From Cylicocyclus nassatus (Eukaryota > Nematoda > Chromadorea > Rhabditida > Strongylidae), in contig CATQJL010000316.1 in the NCBI GenBank assembly GCA_958299035.1, forward strand, positions 15,346,347 through 15,410,346: 64,000 nucleotides of DNA, read 5' to 3'. This document shows positions 61,391-64,000 of the stretch, one piece after another; the first letter of the stretch is position 1; every line of letters starts with the position of its first letter. The notes under the pieces were generated by a model. It was not told where the DNA came from. It ran no database searches and saw only the letters and a program-made list of their open reading frames with translations. The position numbers and the translations under genes are program-made.

Positions 61391-63864
61391 CTAAACAGCA
61401 TGTACAAGCATTAAATTTCGGCTGTGGTTCTCTTCCATCGAAGTAGCAGGAGCTGTCGAACTTTTACTCTGACGAGCGCTCATTTTCAGAGGACGATCGA
61501 CAGCTTTGAACGATCGCAGAAGTCGTTTGATTGTTTGTCGCATTAGCATACGGTAGCGCTTCGAGACCACACAGTAGAGCGCGAAATTCAAAGCTGCATT
61601 TAGGATGACGAGCTGAAAAATGCAAAATTTCAAATGATCTACACATGCAATAAATCATCTACACTTCAAACATACCTGCTGTGAAACACAAGTATAAACT
61701 ATAGCTTTTGGATGATATTGCCCATATATTCCAAAAAGCAACCTTGCTGGGGCCTGAAACAATGGATCAATCAATATATTGATTGGTTCTACGGCACTCT
61801 GACTAAGTACCTGAGGTCCCACACAGATAAGTAACATCAACACTACAGCAAATAGCAAAGCGTTCGGATTTAAACGATGCGATGATGATTCCTTCAAATT
61901 GTCATAGATCAGGCACAAGAAAATCAATATATCGATTGATTTGCTTACCGGAATCAGTGTTCCATCAGCTAATCGCGTTGATTCTTCTTTTTTAGCGTCT
62001 TCAGCAACAACACGTCGTAACGTGGCGATAATCATACAATTCATTACCAGCAATGAGATGATAGGTAAAATATTGAAGGCGATCAGGGCTACGTAGTCCA
62101 TCAGTTGGTAGTAAAACTGAAGTAGAAATTTTCATGCCTATTCATAGGAGTGAAATAAGGAATAAATAGATTTTGAGCATGTAACATCCCAAAATTCAAA
62201 CAGTCTCAACCGGAAAGAAGTTTTGTTGGCTTTTGTGTCTATATTGCACTCAGTAAGGAATACGATAGGTATACGGTAAGAAATCAATGTGCGCATGAAT
62301 CTTCATTTTACGCTTGTATCGCATAATACTGAATTAGGATAAATTAGCAAACTGAAATAAACCGTTGAATACAATTTCCCGATACTATAGTGACAGTACG
62401 TTCTCAAGAAAGTGTAAGAGGGGGAGGGGGAAGTGTGAGGGCAAAAGAGAGCGACCTAAATGTTATAATAATGCCTAAGGGCACGGAGGACCTGTTTTTA
62501 TCTTTTGATAAAATCTTGCAACTCCCAAACTAGCTTGATTCGTTTATTTTGAAACAGGTGCCTTCCATAAAATTTGCGTTTCCACCCCGCCCCCCCCCCC
62601 CTCTCCCTCCCCCCTTCCCAAAGAGAATTTCTGAGCGAATGTAGAGGTTCACTGGATGGAATACTACTGTCTATGATAAGAATTACTTCCAAGAAAGAGC
62701 GATGTGAAGAGAAAACAGGTTTTTTGAAAGTTCTTCCATTAACAAAATCACGAGGCTACTGTATAGTAGAAAGGAGGTCTCTTACTTTACAAGCTACATC
62801 TTTTACCGTTAGTTCCTCATCTATTTTCTAAAGGTTCAGCCGACTTCTGTAACTCTATCCTATTTGCAGACCAGACTTCTGTACATGCGCATGTGAAACA
62901 AAAACCCCAAGTTTGCTCAGATCACATTACCCTCCGCTTACCGACAAAAATTAAAGTCTGCAGGAAAATGAGGAGACCAAAAATAAATTATTTGGGGGAA
63001 AGAGAAGGAACAAAAGAAAAGATTCACCTCAAGAGTATCATTGCTTGACATCCGAATGAAGTAGAGATATTCTTGTGCGATATGATCATAGCAATAACGG
63101 ACTTCATAACAAATTGGCCATTGAACAGAACAAAGAAATGAGATGACAAGGCTGAAAAATCAATTATTGATTGATTGGTGGGATACTGTATCGTGTTGCT
63201 TAAAAGCGCAAACACGTCAAATTTTTGAGAACTTTATTACCAGAGTTTTTGACTACAAGAGGGCATGTTAGAGCAAAATCTCTCACAGTCCCCCCCCCCA
63301 AAAAAAACCAGCCTACCATGCGCTGATTGCGAATCGCGATGTTCGTCCTGTACAAATTCGATGACAGCTAAATGGATGAACGACGCAAATATATCGTTCG
63401 ACATTGAAGGCGACAACGATTCTGAAATTCACAAAATTATAAAATTTCTTCTCTCCCCCCCCCCTCTTCCGTACAAGCACAAAAAATAAATCACTCACAG
63501 CACACTGCTCTTGTAGAAAGTTGATGCCAGAACACGGATGTATAGACAAGTATGATAGTAGATAAAATTCAAATAAGGTGAAAAAACTATAGCAGGAATC
63601 GACGAGGGTGTCACTTCTAGCATAGCAAAAACCAGAAATAAACAGTCGCATATGGCAAGTGCTAGCAGTAGCGTCCTGCAACGAACGCGATTACGGTATC
63701 TAGCAAATTCTGTAGTGGTTTATGGATCTTACCAGCTTGGTATTCGTTTCGCTCCTTTATTACTGGTTAGAATAGCGATATTAAGCAGATTGCAAGTGAG
63801 TCCAACCATAGTGATCAGCGGAAGACAAACGACATTGGACCACCATACAATATCGATCGATTTC
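61391..63864 (-). CDS. rhodopsin-class GPCR, probable neuropeptide receptor (5' partial)
   Basis: Seven-helix receptor. Exons, 5' to 3' on the minus strand: 63864-63764, 63709-63499, 63421-63317, 63151-63028, 62116-61949, 61891-61811, 61753-61676, 61612-61391; all phases agree, about 362 residues. TM1 has GLTCNLLNIAIL, TM2 the conserved Asp in LALAICDCLFLV, TM3 ends in ERY instead of DRY followed by ICVVHPF, ECL2 region WPICYEVRYCY, TM5 YVALIAFNILPIISLLVMNC, TM6 ends ICVGP where CWxP is usual, TM7 has NFALY in place of NPxxY. These replacements are seen in invertebrate FMRFamide/myosuppressin-type receptors, so a peptide ligand is likely; the exact group is inference. Cytoplasmic tail is Ser/Lys-rich and ends HAV. 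The extracellular N-terminus lies in an exon beyond 63864 or past the window. The acceptor at 61892 (TTTGAAG) is atypical. Confidence 0.82.
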
Positions 63865-64000
63865 TGGATCAATATCAATTTGGAGAAGAGATATGCCATC
63901 TAATTTTAGCTTTTCATATCTATGTTTCATATCAGTCGCGCTTATATTGCGATTATGGATGGTTGGGAAAAAATGGAGGGCAGTTTTGGAATATTTTTCA

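Overview
The window looks like chromosomal DNA of a nematode, probably a clade V (strongylid or hookworm-like) worm. It is AT-rich, introns end in TTTTCAG or TTTTTAG, and introns mix 40-60 nt sizes with multi-kilobase ones. One ATG directly follows a TTTTTAG acceptor, as expected at a spliced-leader trans-splice site. The genome-type call is inference; the gene calls rest on conjoined, phase-checked exons that I read by eye. Most long open frames here are shadows of repeats.

Layout. (1) 41-2196, plus: 3' end of msh-5, the meiotic MutS homolog: H-loop, helical C-terminal part and a long acidic, serine-rich tail. (2) 2197-11693: about 9.5 kb without a gene I can support, carrying a Harbinger-like MITE (about 5288-5460), a palindromic mariner MITE (6716-7420) and a GCAACA-rich array. 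(3) 11694-32928, plus: a membrane-bound RING-CH (MARCH-type) E3 ubiquitin ligase. Ten exons (21707-32928) are firm; four more upstream (11694-15831) are phase-compatible and may be its N-terminus. Introns hold a palindromic mariner element and a perfect hAT MITE. (4) 33290-36960, plus: coding-like exons of an unrecognised gene, one of which seems hit by a second hAT MITE. (5) 38837-51487, plus: complete six-exon R-Ras/M-Ras type small GTPase of 213 residues ending in a CRIQ prenylation box. (6) 51488-61390: repeat-rich stretch with three MITEs, three tRNA-derived SINE-like copies and a few isolated minus-strand exon candidates. (7) 61391-63864, minus: a rhodopsin-class GPCR, 5'-incomplete, resembling invertebrate FMRFamide/myosuppressin-type neuropeptide receptors.

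The genes do not form an operon or an obvious pathway: meiotic crossover control, membrane-protein ubiquitination, Ras signalling and neuropeptide reception. The unusual material is the repeat fraction: about ten dispersed arrays of a degenerate GCAACA/TGTTGC motif, three tRNA-like repeats sharing a core, two hAT MITE families with intact 8-bp target duplications, and near-perfect foldback mariner elements.
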